Shown here: positions 28,590-37,006 of the stretch, one piece after another
How positions within the stretch are numbered: the first letter of the stretch is position 1
Layout of the letters: every line of letters begins with the position of its first letter
Source: Chryseobacterium tructae
GTDB lineage: Bacteria > Bacteroidota > Bacteroidia > Flavobacteriales > Weeksellaceae
Direction of reading: 5' to 3'
DNA length: 64,000 nucleotides
NCBI RefSeq assembly: GCF_030409875.1
Contig: NZ_JAUFQR010000001.1
Span: forward strand, 1,302,001 to 1,366,000
Translations under genes and position numbers: made by a program
Notes under the pieces: model-generated
What the model saw: only the letters and a program-made list of their open reading frames with translations
Told to the model about the DNA's origin: nothing
The model's database searches: none

Positions 28590-28844
28590 ATGATCATAAT
28601 GGATGGATTTATCGAGACTATTTTAAGAAATATTGAGAGAGCTCTCCATGATATTGACTACGACCCAACTGAGGAGGGTTGTCCAACGTTTGCCAGTGTA
28701 ACGACAGGTAAAGTAAATTGTTTCGTGAAGAGTATCAGGAAACAAATACCGTTGGAAATTCCTACATTAGATCTGAAACAAATTTTAATGGCATGGACAG
28801 GGTACTTTGAAATAAATGATATCGAAGATATGGGACTTGCGTAA
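28590..28844 (+). CDS. Small acidic protein, immunity-like
   Basis: This 84-residue protein starts MIIMDGFIETILRNIERAL and ends with LDLKQILMAWTGYFEINDIED. The ending 'xLxxhhxxWxxah' is shared with the proteins at 28916 (PLHDFKKIVTEWRDFL) and 30136 (PLDEFIDVLQQWKNII), so these three may be one family at different lengths. No signal peptide. It could be a shortened copy. The start could also be the Met at codon 4. Confidence 0.55.
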   Translation: MIIMDGFIETILRNIERALHDIDYDPTEEGCPTFASVTTGKVNCFVKSIRKQIPLEIPTLDLKQILMAWTGYFEINDIEDMGLA

Positions 28845-28915
28845 CTGATTGTATCAGCCCTTGCAAAAATGAAATTGCAGAGAAAATAACCACAAAATTA
28901 ATATTAGAAAACATA

Positions 28916-29314
28916 ATGAGTCAGAATATAGCAGATCAATACAATTTAACTTTTGAAAATAAAGTACACGATTGGGGAAAAGGGGATCAATACGTTTTTA
29001 AAATTGTGAATACCAATAATCAATATTTAACTGCCTTTTTAAATAGTTGGAACTGCGCTGAACAGATCAATGCTTCGTTATTACCTGATATTAATGATGG
29101 ATTGTACAATCCGGATGATGAAATTGATACCGATGCTGCTACAGTCGATATTATCATACACAGGAATGAGGTAGATTTTTATGATGATGAAAAAGGATAT
29201 GTAAACAGCATTCCATTGCATGATTTTAAGAAAATTGTAACAGAATGGAGGGACTTTCTGAAGACAACTTCACCAAGCAGATCAAAAGGTCGTCGTATTT
29301 TTAACTTTTTTTGA
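28916..29314 (+). CDS. Small acidic protein, immunity-like (IPLHDF...W family)
   Basis: The 132-residue cytoplasmic protein contains an aromatic beta-rich core (HDWGKGDQYVFKIVN), then an acidic loop (DINDGLYNPDDEIDTDAA) and the shared C-terminal IPLHDFKKIVTEWRDFL helix. It ends with a basic tail (SRSKGRRIFNFF). The acidic loop plus C-terminal 'W' helix recalls immunity proteins, but I know no named family. It lies between two other such genes. Confidence 0.6.
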   Translation: MSQNIADQYNLTFENKVHDWGKGDQYVFKIVNTNNQYLTAFLNSWNCAEQINASLLPDINDGLYNPDDEIDTDAATVDIIIHRNEVDFYDDEKGYVNSIPLHDFKKIVTEWRDFLKTTSPSRSKGRRIFNFF

Positions 29315-29445
29315 GTGGAAACAGTTTCCTCCGGAAATAGGATATATTTATGAAAAGCCCTTACTATTAAAGGAAGTTATCTGAATACAATGAATCATAT
29401 TAAAAAGATTGAATCTCTGTTTATAACAAATAAAAAGCTAATGAA

Positions 29446-30105
29446 ATGAGTGCAAAAATGATTTTTTTTACCACTGCCTATGATGAGGAGTTTCTTACTG
29501 AAGAAGAAGCATTGGCGGGAGGTAGTTATATAAAACAGATATGGATCAACAATGCCTTAAAAAAAGAAGAATCCTACAGAGAACACAAACTTTGGGGTGG
29601 AGTTTATTATTTATCTTCTGAAGAGAATGTTACAGAGGTATTGATGGCATTAGGGCAAAATCTGAATTGGACTCTTAGAGATAATAAACAGTTCATCAAT
29701 GGGTATACCGTTTGGGATTGTAAATTTTATTCCGGTTTACAGGAAGACACAAAATATTCAAAAATTGTTTTGAATGCTGATGGAGAAAAAATAGCAACGA
29801 TCACATATGATAGCCTTACCAATCAGGCAAAAGGAGGATTGAAGACTTATCAATTCGGAAATCAGCCTATTCCATGGGGAGATCCGGAAGATGTATTTGA
29901 TGAAGGCTCTAATATCGTTTTCATATTTGGTGAAGATGGTGAGGTTGATATTGTACATGTAAGTGATTTTATTTTTAGCAACGATTTTACTTACACAGCT
30001 TGGCAGTTCTCTCGTGCCGCTGGGAATTTCTTTCAGGAAATGGGGCTTTCTGATGAAGAAATATATTATTATACTCATGCAGAACCTCTGGTTCCTAATT
30101 TTTAA
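29446..30105 (+). CDS. Acidic cytoplasmic protein, immunity-like (paralogous to 28006 gene)
   Basis: The 219-residue protein opens FFTTAYDEEFLTEEEALAGG, like the 28006 product. The middle has a beta-rich part with GEKIATITYDSLT, and the C-terminus has NDFTYTAWQFSRAAGNFFQE. No signal peptide or membrane segment. The next gene follows 30 bases on. Likely an immunity-type paralogue; no enzyme motif is visible. Confidence 0.6.
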   Translation: MSAKMIFFTTAYDEEFLTEEEALAGGSYIKQIWINNALKKEESYREHKLWGGVYYLSSEENVTEVLMALGQNLNWTLRDNKQFINGYTVWDCKFYSGLQEDTKYSKIVLNADGEKIATITYDSLTNQAKGGLKTYQFGNQPIPWGDPEDVFDEGSNIVFIFGEDGEVDIVHVSDFIFSNDFTYTAWQFSRAAGNFFQEMGLSDEEIYYYTHAEPLVPNF

Positions 30106-30135
30106 ATAAAGAATGAAAATGTTCCTGACTAGAAA

Positions 30136-30543
30136 ATGAACTTAAAAGATTTTACAATGATCAATCATCAAATAAGTTTTAATAATCCATATTATGCTAA
30201 TTTGGAAAACTTATTGAATAACGATCTTCAAAATGTATTAGACGTAAACGCGTTTTTAACTGAATTAGTCTACCTAAATGAACATTGGGAGGACATGGAG
30301 CTTAGAGAAGCATTTATAGAAAAAGAAGGGGGTTGCTGGGATTGGCAAGATCTCTTGGATTTTAATGCAACAGGAAACTGGTTTACATTTTTCAAATTTG
30401 AAGATCTCGGAGGGTATATTAATGTAGATACCAAAACTTTTTATTTGGAAAATTGTCTACTTTCAAATGAAGCTGTGATTGAAATGCCATTAGATGAGTT
30501 TATAGATGTTTTACAGCAATGGAAGAACATTATAAGCGGATAA
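30136..30543 (+). CDS. Small acidic protein, immunity-like (MPLDEF...W family)
   Basis: The 135-residue protein is rich in Asn, Asp, Glu and Trp (EKEGGCWDWQDLLDF) and ends MPLDEFIDVLQQWKNII, the same C-terminal helix as the 28916 product. No signal peptide. It is the last gene of the 26543-30543 cluster, which is all on the plus strand. A second in-frame Met at codon 8 is a possible start. Function inferred only. Confidence 0.6.
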   Translation: MNLKDFTMINHQISFNNPYYANLENLLNNDLQNVLDVNAFLTELVYLNEHWEDMELREAFIEKEGGCWDWQDLLDFNATGNWFTFFKFEDLGGYINVDTKTFYLENCLLSNEAVIEMPLDEFIDVLQQWKNIISG

Positions 30544-30686
30544 TTATCCAATAATTTCACTCTTACTATAATTAATTCTACATTTTATCTATACAAAACT
30601 TTATTTGTAAGATCACAATGTCTGAACTTAATTTCATTGATTCTTTTTGGGTAAAAAACGAATGTATCTATGGGATTTAGAAAAAC

Positions 30687-30711
30687 AAAAAAACCTCTGA
30701 ATGATCAGAGG
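30687..30711 (-). terminator. Terminator of tRNA-Phe copy 1
   Basis: On the minus strand a CCTCTGA / TCAGAGG stem is followed by seven T, 9 bases downstream of the tRNA. Confidence 0.85.
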
Positions 30712-30719
30712 CTTTAAAG

Positions 30720-30792
30720 TGGTTTCTCCAGGAATCGAACCAGGGACACATGGATTTTCAATCCATTGCTCTACCAACTGAGCTAAGAAACC
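30720..30792 (-). tRNA. tRNA-Phe (GAA), copy 1
   Basis: The 73-nt cloverleaf has an acceptor stem GGTTTCT / AGAAACC, D arm GCTC...GAGC, anticodon stem ATGGA / TCCAT around loop TTGAAAA (anticodon GAA), and T arm CCTGG-TTCGATT-CCTGG. The discriminator is A and the CCA tail is not encoded. It is one of three apparently identical copies in this region. Confidence 0.97.
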
Positions 30793-30833
30793 ATATATTT
30801 AGTATTGACTTACTTCGTTGTTTTAAAGTGATG

Positions 30834-30841
30834 CAAAAGTA
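30834..30841 (-). promoter_or_regulatory. -7 promoter element TACTTTTG of tRNA-Phe copy 1
   Basis: It matches TAnnTTTG, 41 bases upstream of the tRNA 5' end. The leader between is conserved among the three copies. Confidence 0.75.
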
Positions 30842-31020
30842 TACTATTTTGTGATATCACGCAAGTTTTTACGGGTGTTTTTTTTAAAATATATTGAAGT
30901 TTTTTTATTTTTAATCTTAATTGATTGCTCTTCAATAAGTTGTTTTTTTATTAAATATTAAATTTATCGTCTGGATGAAAGCTTTTAGAGCGCGATCAAA
31001 TCTTTCTGAACTTTAAAAAC

Positions 31021-31045
31021 AAAAAAACCTCTGAATAATCAGAGG
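31021..31045 (-). terminator. Terminator of tRNA-Phe copy 2
   Basis: The same CCTCTGA / TCAGAGG hairpin plus T run as copy 1. Confidence 0.85.
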
Positions 31046-31053
31046 CTTTCAAG

Positions 31054-31126
31054 TGGTTTCTCCAGGAATCGAACCAGGGACACATGGATTTTCAATCCAT
31101 TGCTCTACCAACTGAGCTAAGAAACC
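31054..31126 (-). tRNA. tRNA-Phe (GAA), copy 2
   Basis: I see no difference in the 73-nt cloverleaf from copy 1, including the GAA anticodon and the unencoded CCA. It is a separate transcription unit with its own promoter at 31169 and terminator. Confidence 0.97.
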
Positions 31127-31168
31127 ATTATATTGTTGTTTAACTTACTTCGTTGTTTTAAAGTGGTG

Positions 31169-31176
31169 CAAAAGTA
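31169..31176 (-). promoter_or_regulatory. -7 promoter element TACTTTTG of tRNA-Phe copy 2
   Basis: The same element and leader as copy 1, with one base change (GGTGCAAAAGTA versus GATGCAAAAGTA on the plus strand). Confidence 0.75.
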
Positions 31177-31330
31177 ATATATTTTTTTAATTCTGGCAAC
31201 GTTTTTTTACATTTTTTCTTTTGTAGTCTGGTTTTAGAGCTTTTTTTAATCTTGTATCAGATAATTTTGAGATTAAATGCTTAGGATATAGAATAAATAC
31301 AGCTATATTTATTGATAATTATAGAATTCA

Positions 31331-31762
31331 ATGACAAAGACGCTTAAATGGATGTTGATTATTATAAGCATTGGAGTGGTGCTGTATTTTGGAATGAGTT
31401 TTTTGGTAGTCGCGGGTTTGAGCTACTTTTCTTCAGCTAAAAAGATTGATAGTTTACCAAAAGAAAAGATTCTGTTTGCCGCATTAAAAAAAGAATATCA
31501 TTTGACTCAAATAGAAAGATCTCCTGAAACAAAAGAGGCACTTTTACATCCTAAAGATACCTTGAAATATACTCTTTACCTTTCCATCATAGATTGTGAT
31601 CAGAAAAAGGAAAACTTAGAACGAATTTCCAAAGATGTGGCTTTCAAGATTAATAAGCTCGATTTAGATCAGCATTTCAACAAATATGAATTGTATTTTT
31701 ATTGTAAACAGCTTCCTCCGGGAATCCTAAAGTATGAGTTTTTAAGAAAAAATCTTAAATAA
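31331..31762 (+). CDS. Small membrane-anchored hypothetical protein
   Basis: The 143-residue protein has one N-terminal membrane segment (WMLIIISIGVVLYFGMSFLVVAGLSYF) and a mixed charged periplasmic or cytoplasmic domain with two cysteines (IIDCDQKKE and FYCKQLPPG). I recognise no family. It lies between tRNA-Phe copies 2 and 3, on the opposite strand, and shares nothing obvious with the neighbouring immunity-like genes. Confidence 0.65.
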   Translation: MTKTLKWMLIIISIGVVLYFGMSFLVVAGLSYFSSAKKIDSLPKEKILFAALKKEYHLTQIERSPETKEALLHPKDTLKYTLYLSIIDCDQKKENLERISKDVAFKINKLDLDQHFNKYELYFYCKQLPPGILKYEFLRKNLK

Positions 31763-32065
31763 TTCAGCTCAAAGAAATATCAGAAGTGTTTTTAAAATCC
31801 TAATGAGCGAGCCGTACAATATAGCTTCTTTAAACAGAGAATTTGGTTTTCATTATTAAAGCACTGTTTGGGTTGTTTATTAGGGCTTTTTTCGACTGAG
31901 CTGTAAGTTTAGTCATTAAAAAGAAAAACTGAGTTTATTTCAAAGATTTGATGCGTTTACAAGCAAGAGGGCTAATGAAGGAGAAGAAGTAGGTTTCAAT
32001 TTGTATATAAAGTAGGCAGATGAATATTGTTTATGACAAATAAACTTGTGGCTTCATAAGAATAC
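31763..32065. other. Gene-free interval
   Basis: About 300 AT-rich bases between the small membrane protein and the terminator of tRNA-Phe copy 3. I see no coding region, repeat or promoter that I can support. Confidence 0.6.
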
Positions 32066-32090
32066 AAAAAAACCTCTGAATAATCAGAGG
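32066..32090 (-). terminator. Terminator of tRNA-Phe copy 3
   Basis: The same CCTCTGA / TCAGAGG hairpin with a T run on the minus strand. Confidence 0.85.
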
Positions 32091-32098
32091 TCTTCAAG

Positions 32099-32171
32099 TG
32101 GTTTCTCCAGGAATCGAACCAGGGACACATGGATTTTCAATCCATTGCTCTACCAACTGAGCTAAGAAACC
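32099..32171 (-). tRNA. tRNA-Phe (GAA), copy 3
   Basis: The third 73-nt copy, again with no difference that I can see. It lies about 970 bases from copy 2, with the small membrane protein gene between. It has its own promoter at 32214 and terminator. Confidence 0.97.
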
Positions 32172-32213
32172 ATTATATTTTTGTTTGACTTACTTTGTTG
32201 TTTTAAAGTGATG

Positions 32214-32221
32214 CAAAAGTA
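32214..32221 (-). promoter_or_regulatory. -7 promoter element TACTTTTG of tRNA-Phe copy 3
   Basis: It matches TAnnTTTG, 42 bases before the tRNA, with the same leader as copies 1 and 2. Confidence 0.75.
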
Positions 32222-32280
32222 GTAAGTTTTAGTATACAAAGCAAGTATTCATCGTGCTTTTTTTAATTAAAACTAAAAAC

Positions 32281-34121
32281 CTATTGATTATCAGTCGGAT
32301 TATTTTCCTGCTCCTTTCTGATTTGTTCACTCATTTCTTCTAGTACAGGTTTTATCGTACTTTCAGGAAGGTCACTGATTCTAATATACATTAATCCGTC
32401 AATAGCATCATTGAAGTTAGGATCAACATTGAATGCTATTACTTTGGCATTTTGTTTAATGTATTTTTTGATCAGAACAGGTAATCTCAACTCAGGTTCA
32501 AGATCGTCAATAATCTTATCCAATTTGTTAAGGTCTGATTCCATTTCGTCAAAGAAAAGGCTTTTGTCTCTGTCTCTAAGTTTTACTTTATATTCGTTTC
32601 TCGGAGTGATATATTGAGCCACTGCAGAATCAAAATAATTAGAACGCATAAACTCGATCATCAGAGATTTGGAGAACTCAGAGAACTTATTGGAAATACT
32701 TACTCCTCCCATCAGGAATTTATGATCAGGATTTCTCAGACAAACATGCACAATACCTCTCCATAAAAGGAAAAGTGGAAGTGGTTTTTGCTGATATTCC
32801 TGACAGATGTAAGCACGCCCCATTTCAATGACTTTCTTAAAGAATGGATGAATGTCCTGCTCAAATTCAAATAAAGAGCTTGTATAGAAACCTTTGATAC
32901 CGTATTTCTTCATTACTTCTCTTCCCAGTGCCATTCTGTAGGCTCCGGCCAGCTTTTTCTCACCATTATCCCAAAGGAAAAGGTGGTGGTAATGCTTATC
33001 ATACTCGTCAAGGTCAAACGGAAGATTACTTCCTTCTCCTACCGCACGGAATGTTAATTCCCTCTGACGGCCAATTTCCCTCATAATAGAAGGAATCTCT
33101 TCGTAAGTGGTGAAATAGATCTCGTAGTTTCCGTTGCTGAACAACATTTTTCTGTTCCTCTCAGCTTATCAACATCTTTGACAATATCCTCAATTGGAGT
33201 TTCATCAATAATATTCTGAACGATATTTTCCTCTTTCAATAAAGGGAATTTTACAGAAAGATTCTGAAGATTAATACTTTGAGCTAAAGATTTTCTTTTT
33301 TCGTAGTAAGATTTCATCATATAAACCTTACGTTTTAAAAATTCTCCCAGTTCTTCAATGGTTTCCATTTCATCCATTGCTTTTACAGAAATTGGTTTTC
33401 CAATCCTGATTCTGATAGGCTTTTCTCTATCATTCATCATTTCTGCTGGAAGCATAAGCGTTTGTAAACTTGGATGAAGTTTAGCTACCTGATAAAAAAG
33501 TCTGCTGTTCTTTGCATGGAAATACATAGGAACAACGGGCACTTTAGCCATTCTGATAAGCTTAAGTGCCGTTTTTTCCCATTCTTTATCTAAAATTTCT
33601 CCATAAGGATTGTTCTTGTTAGAAACTTCTCCCGCAGGAAAAATACCTACGCAGCCTCCCTCTTGTAAATGCTTGAGTGTTTCACGCATTCCTGAAGAGC
33701 TGCTGTAAGCTTCTTTTCTGTTTTCAAAAGGGTTTACTGCGATTACATACGGTTCCATAGGTTTGATCTTTTCCAAAAGGAAATTTCCCATAACCTTAAA
33801 ATCCGGACGAACCTCCGATAAGATCTTGCACATCAGAATTCCGTCAATAGCACCCAGCGGGTGATTGGAAACCAGAACAAATGGCCCTGTCTTCGGAATT
33901 TTAGCCAGATCTTCTTCAAAAGCTACATAGCTTAGGTTTCTTTCTCTTACAAATGAGTCGAAAAAGTCTTTGCCTTCCTTATCTTTTAATTTGTCGTATA
34001 ATTTATTTACTTCGTTTATTTTAGCAATGCTCATCACAGCAGATGCTACTGGATTCTTTAGGAACCCAATTTTACTTAAGCCGGAAGCTTTGATCAGATC
34101 GTTTTTCGAAATTAAACTCAT
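32281..34121 (-). CDS. OlsF-like bifunctional acyltransferase, PlsC plus GNAT/OlsB domains (one apparent frameshift near 33147)
   Basis: The N-terminal half (start 34121) is a PlsC-like O-acyltransferase with VLVSNHPLGAIDG (His87, Asp93) and the GIFPAGEVSN motif. The second half is an OlsB/GNAT-like N-acyltransferase (FRAVGEGSNLPFDLDEYDKHYHHLFLWD). One added A in the run near 33147 fuses them through DKLRGTEKMLFSNGNYE into 613 residues. This domain order matches OlsF of Flavobacterium johnsoniae, which makes ornithine lipids by N-acylation then O-acylation. A glycine- or serine-lipid product is possible. The alternative is two overlapping genes, but the fusion is the known architecture. Confidence 0.83.
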
Positions 34122-34143
34122 GTGTGTTTAGTCGCAATTAATA

Positions 34144-35382
34144 TTATTGTGTTACCATTTGAAGAGTATTCTTGGAAATTTGTTCCAATAAGACATTTTT
34201 TTCATGGTAAAATCTATCAATGTGATCCATCTTCGCATTTCTTACTGTGAATAAAGATACATTTTTAATTGCTTCGGTTTTAAAAATTTTTTGAAGCTCT
34301 TCATTAAGTTCTTCAAGATGATTAAATTTATCCTCCAGACATAATGCCAATGAAATGGCAGAATTTTGCATCAGGGAAACCTTGATCTTATATTTAGATA
34401 AATATCCGAATATCAAGCTCATATGATCTTCTGCTATGAAAGAGAAGTCTCTTGTAGAGATTTTTAAAAGCTCCTGATTCTCTTTAAGAATATAAGATTC
34501 CTCCTGCTGATTCTTGTCTGAAGCACCTATTTTAGTTCCTTCCTTAGTAGGATCTATAAAGGATTTTACATAGAAGGGAATGTTTTTTTGTTGCAACGGC
34601 TGCAGCGTTTTTGGGTGAATTACGCTTGCTCCGTAATAAGCCATTTCAATAGCTTCTTCATAAGAGATATTGGAAAGCAGAGAGACATCATTGAATTTTC
34701 TTGGATCTCCTGTCATTACACCAGGAACATCCTTCCAGATCGTCATCGCTTCCGCATCCAAACAGTAAGCGAAAATAGCTCCTGAGTAGTCAGAACCTTC
34801 TCTTCCTAATGTTACTGTAAAGTTGTTTTCATCTGAACCAATGAAACCTTGCGTTACATAGCAGATTTCAGGATTTAAATGAGAAATAAATTCCTCAGTT
34901 TTTGCCCAGTCTACAACTCCTTCTCTATAAGAATTATCAGTTTTCACATAATCTCTCGCATCCAGCCATTGATTGGTAAATTGGATCTCATTCAGGTACT
35001 CACTCACGATTTTGGTAGAAATCATTTCCCCACAGCTTACCACCTGATCATACACAAAGTTGTAATTAGGAGATTTATTTCTTCTTAAAAAAGAATCAAT
35101 ATCGTCAAAAAAGAGATTGATTTCAGCAAAAACCGCATGATTTTCAGGAAAAAGACCCTCCGCAATCTCAATGTGTTTTCGTTTTATCTTTTCAATCTCA
35201 GTTTGATAGTTATCCTTCTTGAAATAAAGTTCTACAACTTTTTCCAATTCATTAGTTGTCTTGCCCATTGCTGAAATGACCAGCAAACATTTGGCAAATC
35301 CCTGGCTTTCTAGAACCATGGACACATTTTTCACACTGTCGGCGTCTTTCACAGACGCGCCACCAAACTTGAAAATTTTCAT
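34144..35382 (-). CDS. lysC: Aspartokinase
   Basis: The 412-residue enzyme phosphorylates aspartate in the first step towards lysine, threonine and methionine. It has the N-terminal MKIFKFGGASVKDADSV nucleotide motif, the TLGREGSDYSGA substrate loop and WKDVPGVMTGDPR. The C-terminal region has ACT-like regulatory strands (IKVSLMQNSAISLAL), shorter than in two-ACT enzymes. It is a stand-alone kinase with no homoserine dehydrogenase domain. It lies 22 bases upstream of the OlsF-like gene and may be co-transcribed with it. Confidence 0.93.
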   Translation of the reverse strand: MKIFKFGGASVKDADSVKNVSMVLESQGFAKCLLVISAMGKTTNELEKVVELYFKKDNYQTEIEKIKRKHIEIAEGLFPENHAVFAEINLFFDDIDSFLRRNKSPNYNFVYDQVVSCGEMISTKIVSEYLNEIQFTNQWLDARDYVKTDNSYREGVVDWAKTEEFISHLNPEICYVTQGFIGSDENNFTVTLGREGSDYSGAIFAYCLDAEAMTIWKDVPGVMTGDPRKFNDVSLLSNISYEEAIEMAYYGASVIHPKTLQPLQQKNIPFYVKSFIDPTKEGTKIGASDKNQQEESYILKENQELLKISTRDFSFIAEDHMSLIFGYLSKYKIKVSLMQNSAISLALCLEDKFNHLEELNEELQKIFKTEAIKNVSLFTVRNAKMDHIDRFYHEKNVLLEQISKNTLQMVTQ

Positions 35383-35438
35383 TAAATTGTTAAAAATAAA
35401 TTTGTTAGATAAAAATTACATGAGTTTTTTACGGACGT

Positions 35439-35446
35439 CAAAATTA
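35439..35446 (-). promoter_or_regulatory. -7 promoter element TAATTTTG for aspartokinase
   Basis: It matches TAnnTTTG on the minus strand, about 56 bases before the start codon. Confidence 0.55.
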
Positions 35447-35989
35447 TAAATTTACAACGAGATATGAAATAGGCTGTCCACGTGATGGAATTAAGATTTC
35501 ATTAAAATCATCCTGAATGTAATATTAGATAGCGGTTGAATGCAGGAACAGAGGTATTTAGGACAGAGTAGGAATCTTATTTATTCCATACTTTTATTTA
35601 ATATTTATTTTCTGAACGCTGGATCTGAAAATTTTAAGATCTCAATGAGAAACTCGATAGAAATGGGCTTTAGCCCATTTAAATAAAAAATAAATATTCA
35701 ATTGGCTTTAGCCAAAACCTAAAAACAAGGTCAAAAGCAAGCACAATATAATAGGTAAATATTTCAATTTTCCATTTGAATCTTTCCTTGCTTTATATTA
35801 AAATAAATAATCTGAATTTTTCATTGGTTTGGGATAACGAAATGGAGGCGGAGTCCTAAGCAGATATTCTATATTATGTTTTATTACGCTTGTATTATGT
35901 TGATATATAGCAAGTAAGCTCTTTTGTAATTAAATTTTCTTAATGCAATAAATTTTCCGAAATTTGGGGGAAAAGTAAAAAGAAAAAAT
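35447..35989. other. Gene-free interval with palindromic repeats
   Basis: About 540 bases upstream of fbp with no convincing reading frame. The two palindromes at 35661-35717 are the only structure I see. No TAnnTTTG element stands close to the fbp start; CGAAATTTGGGG near 35960 is a poor match. Confidence 0.6.
35661..35717. repeat. Paired GGGCTTTAGCCC / TTGGCTTTAGCCAA palindromes
   Basis: AAATGGGCTTTAGCCCATTT (35661-35680) is a near-perfect 20-base palindrome, and TTGGCTTTAGCCAA follows 22 bases later with the same core. Their shared GGCTTTAGCC core suggests one mobile or dispersed element. From memory such words are repeated in Chryseobacterium intergenic DNA. Confidence 0.6.
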
Positions 35990-37006
35990 ATGTCAAATCA
36001 ACCATTACAGACTTTAGGAGAATTTCTTATCGATAAGCAGGACGATTTTCAGTATTCAACAGGTGAATTTTCTCGTCTTCTAAGTGCAATAAGATTGGCT
36101 TCGAAAGTGGTTAACAGAGAAGTAAATAAAGCCGGAATTGTAGATATTACAGGAGCTGCAGGAAACCAGAATATTCAAGGTGAAGAACAGCAGAAATTGG
36201 ATGTCATAGCTAATGAAATTTTTATTACGGCTTTGTCTCAAAGAGAGGTTGTTTGTGGTATTGCTTCTGAGGAGAATGATGATTTCATCGATATTAAATG
36301 TGGTGAAAACGGACATTTAAGCAAATATGTAGTATTGATCGATCCATTGGATGGGTCTTCAAATATTGATGTGAATGTTTCCGTTGGAACTATTTTCTCT
36401 ATTTACAGAAGGGTTACTGAACCTGGAACTCCAGTACAACTTGAAGACTTCTTACAGAAAGGAGTTAATCAGATTGCAGCAGGATATGTAATTTATGGTT
36501 CTTCTACAATGATCGTTTATACAACAGGAAACGGAGTAAATGGATTTACATTGGATCCTTCTTTAGGAACGTATTACCTTTCTCATCCGAATATGACTTT
36601 CCCTAAAACAGGTAAGATCTATTCTATTAATGAAGGAAACTATATTAAATTCCCTCAGGGGGTAAAAAATTACCTTAAATATTGCCAGATGGAAGAAGGA
36701 GATCGTCCTTATACTTCCAGATATATTGGTTCTTTGGTAGCAGATTTTCACAGAAATATGCTAAAAGGTGGGATTTATATTTACCCGTCTTATTCCCAGG
36801 CACCTAATGGTAAATTAAGATTGTTGTATGAATGTAATCCAATGGCTTTCCTGGCAGAACAGGCAGGTGGAAAAGCTACAGACGGTTTCAGAAGAATTTT
36901 GGAGGTAGAACCTACAGAACTTCACCAGAGAATTCCGTTTTTCTGCGGAAGTATCGATATGGTAGAGAAAGCCGAAGAATTTATGCGTATTGACAGCGTA
37001 AAATAA
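35990..37006 (+). CDS. fbp: Class I fructose-1,6-bisphosphatase
   Basis: The 338-residue enzyme removes the 1-phosphate from fructose 1,6-bisphosphate in gluconeogenesis. It has the metal and phosphate signature [16 protein letters not shown], the early [18 protein letters not shown] region, and GGIYIYP with the substrate-binding ...[20 protein letters not shown]. Length and motifs are complete. The menC gene starts at the base after its stop, so the two are co-transcribed. Confidence 0.96.
   Translation: MSNQPLQTLGEFLIDKQDDFQYSTGEFSRLLSAIRLASKVVNREVNKAGIVDITGAAGNQNIQGEEQQKLDVIANEIFITALSQREVVCGIASEENDDFIDIKCGENGHLSKYVVLIDPLDGSSNIDVNVSVGTIFSIYRRVTEPGTPVQLEDFLQKGVNQIAAGYVIYGSSTMIVYTTGNGVNGFTLDPSLGTYYLSHPNMTFPKTGKIYSINEGNYIKFPQGVKNYLKYCQMEEGDRPYTSRYIGSLVADFHRNMLKGGIYIYPSYSQAPNGKLRLLYECNPMAFLAEQAGGKATDGFRRILEVEPTELHQRIPFFCGSIDMVEKAEEFMRIDSVK

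Noticed and set aside
30687..32171. Repeated 73-base blocks that could be taken for a CRISPR-like array
   Set aside because: The blocks fold as tRNA-Phe, spacing is irregular (334 and 1045 bases), and each carries promoter and terminator.
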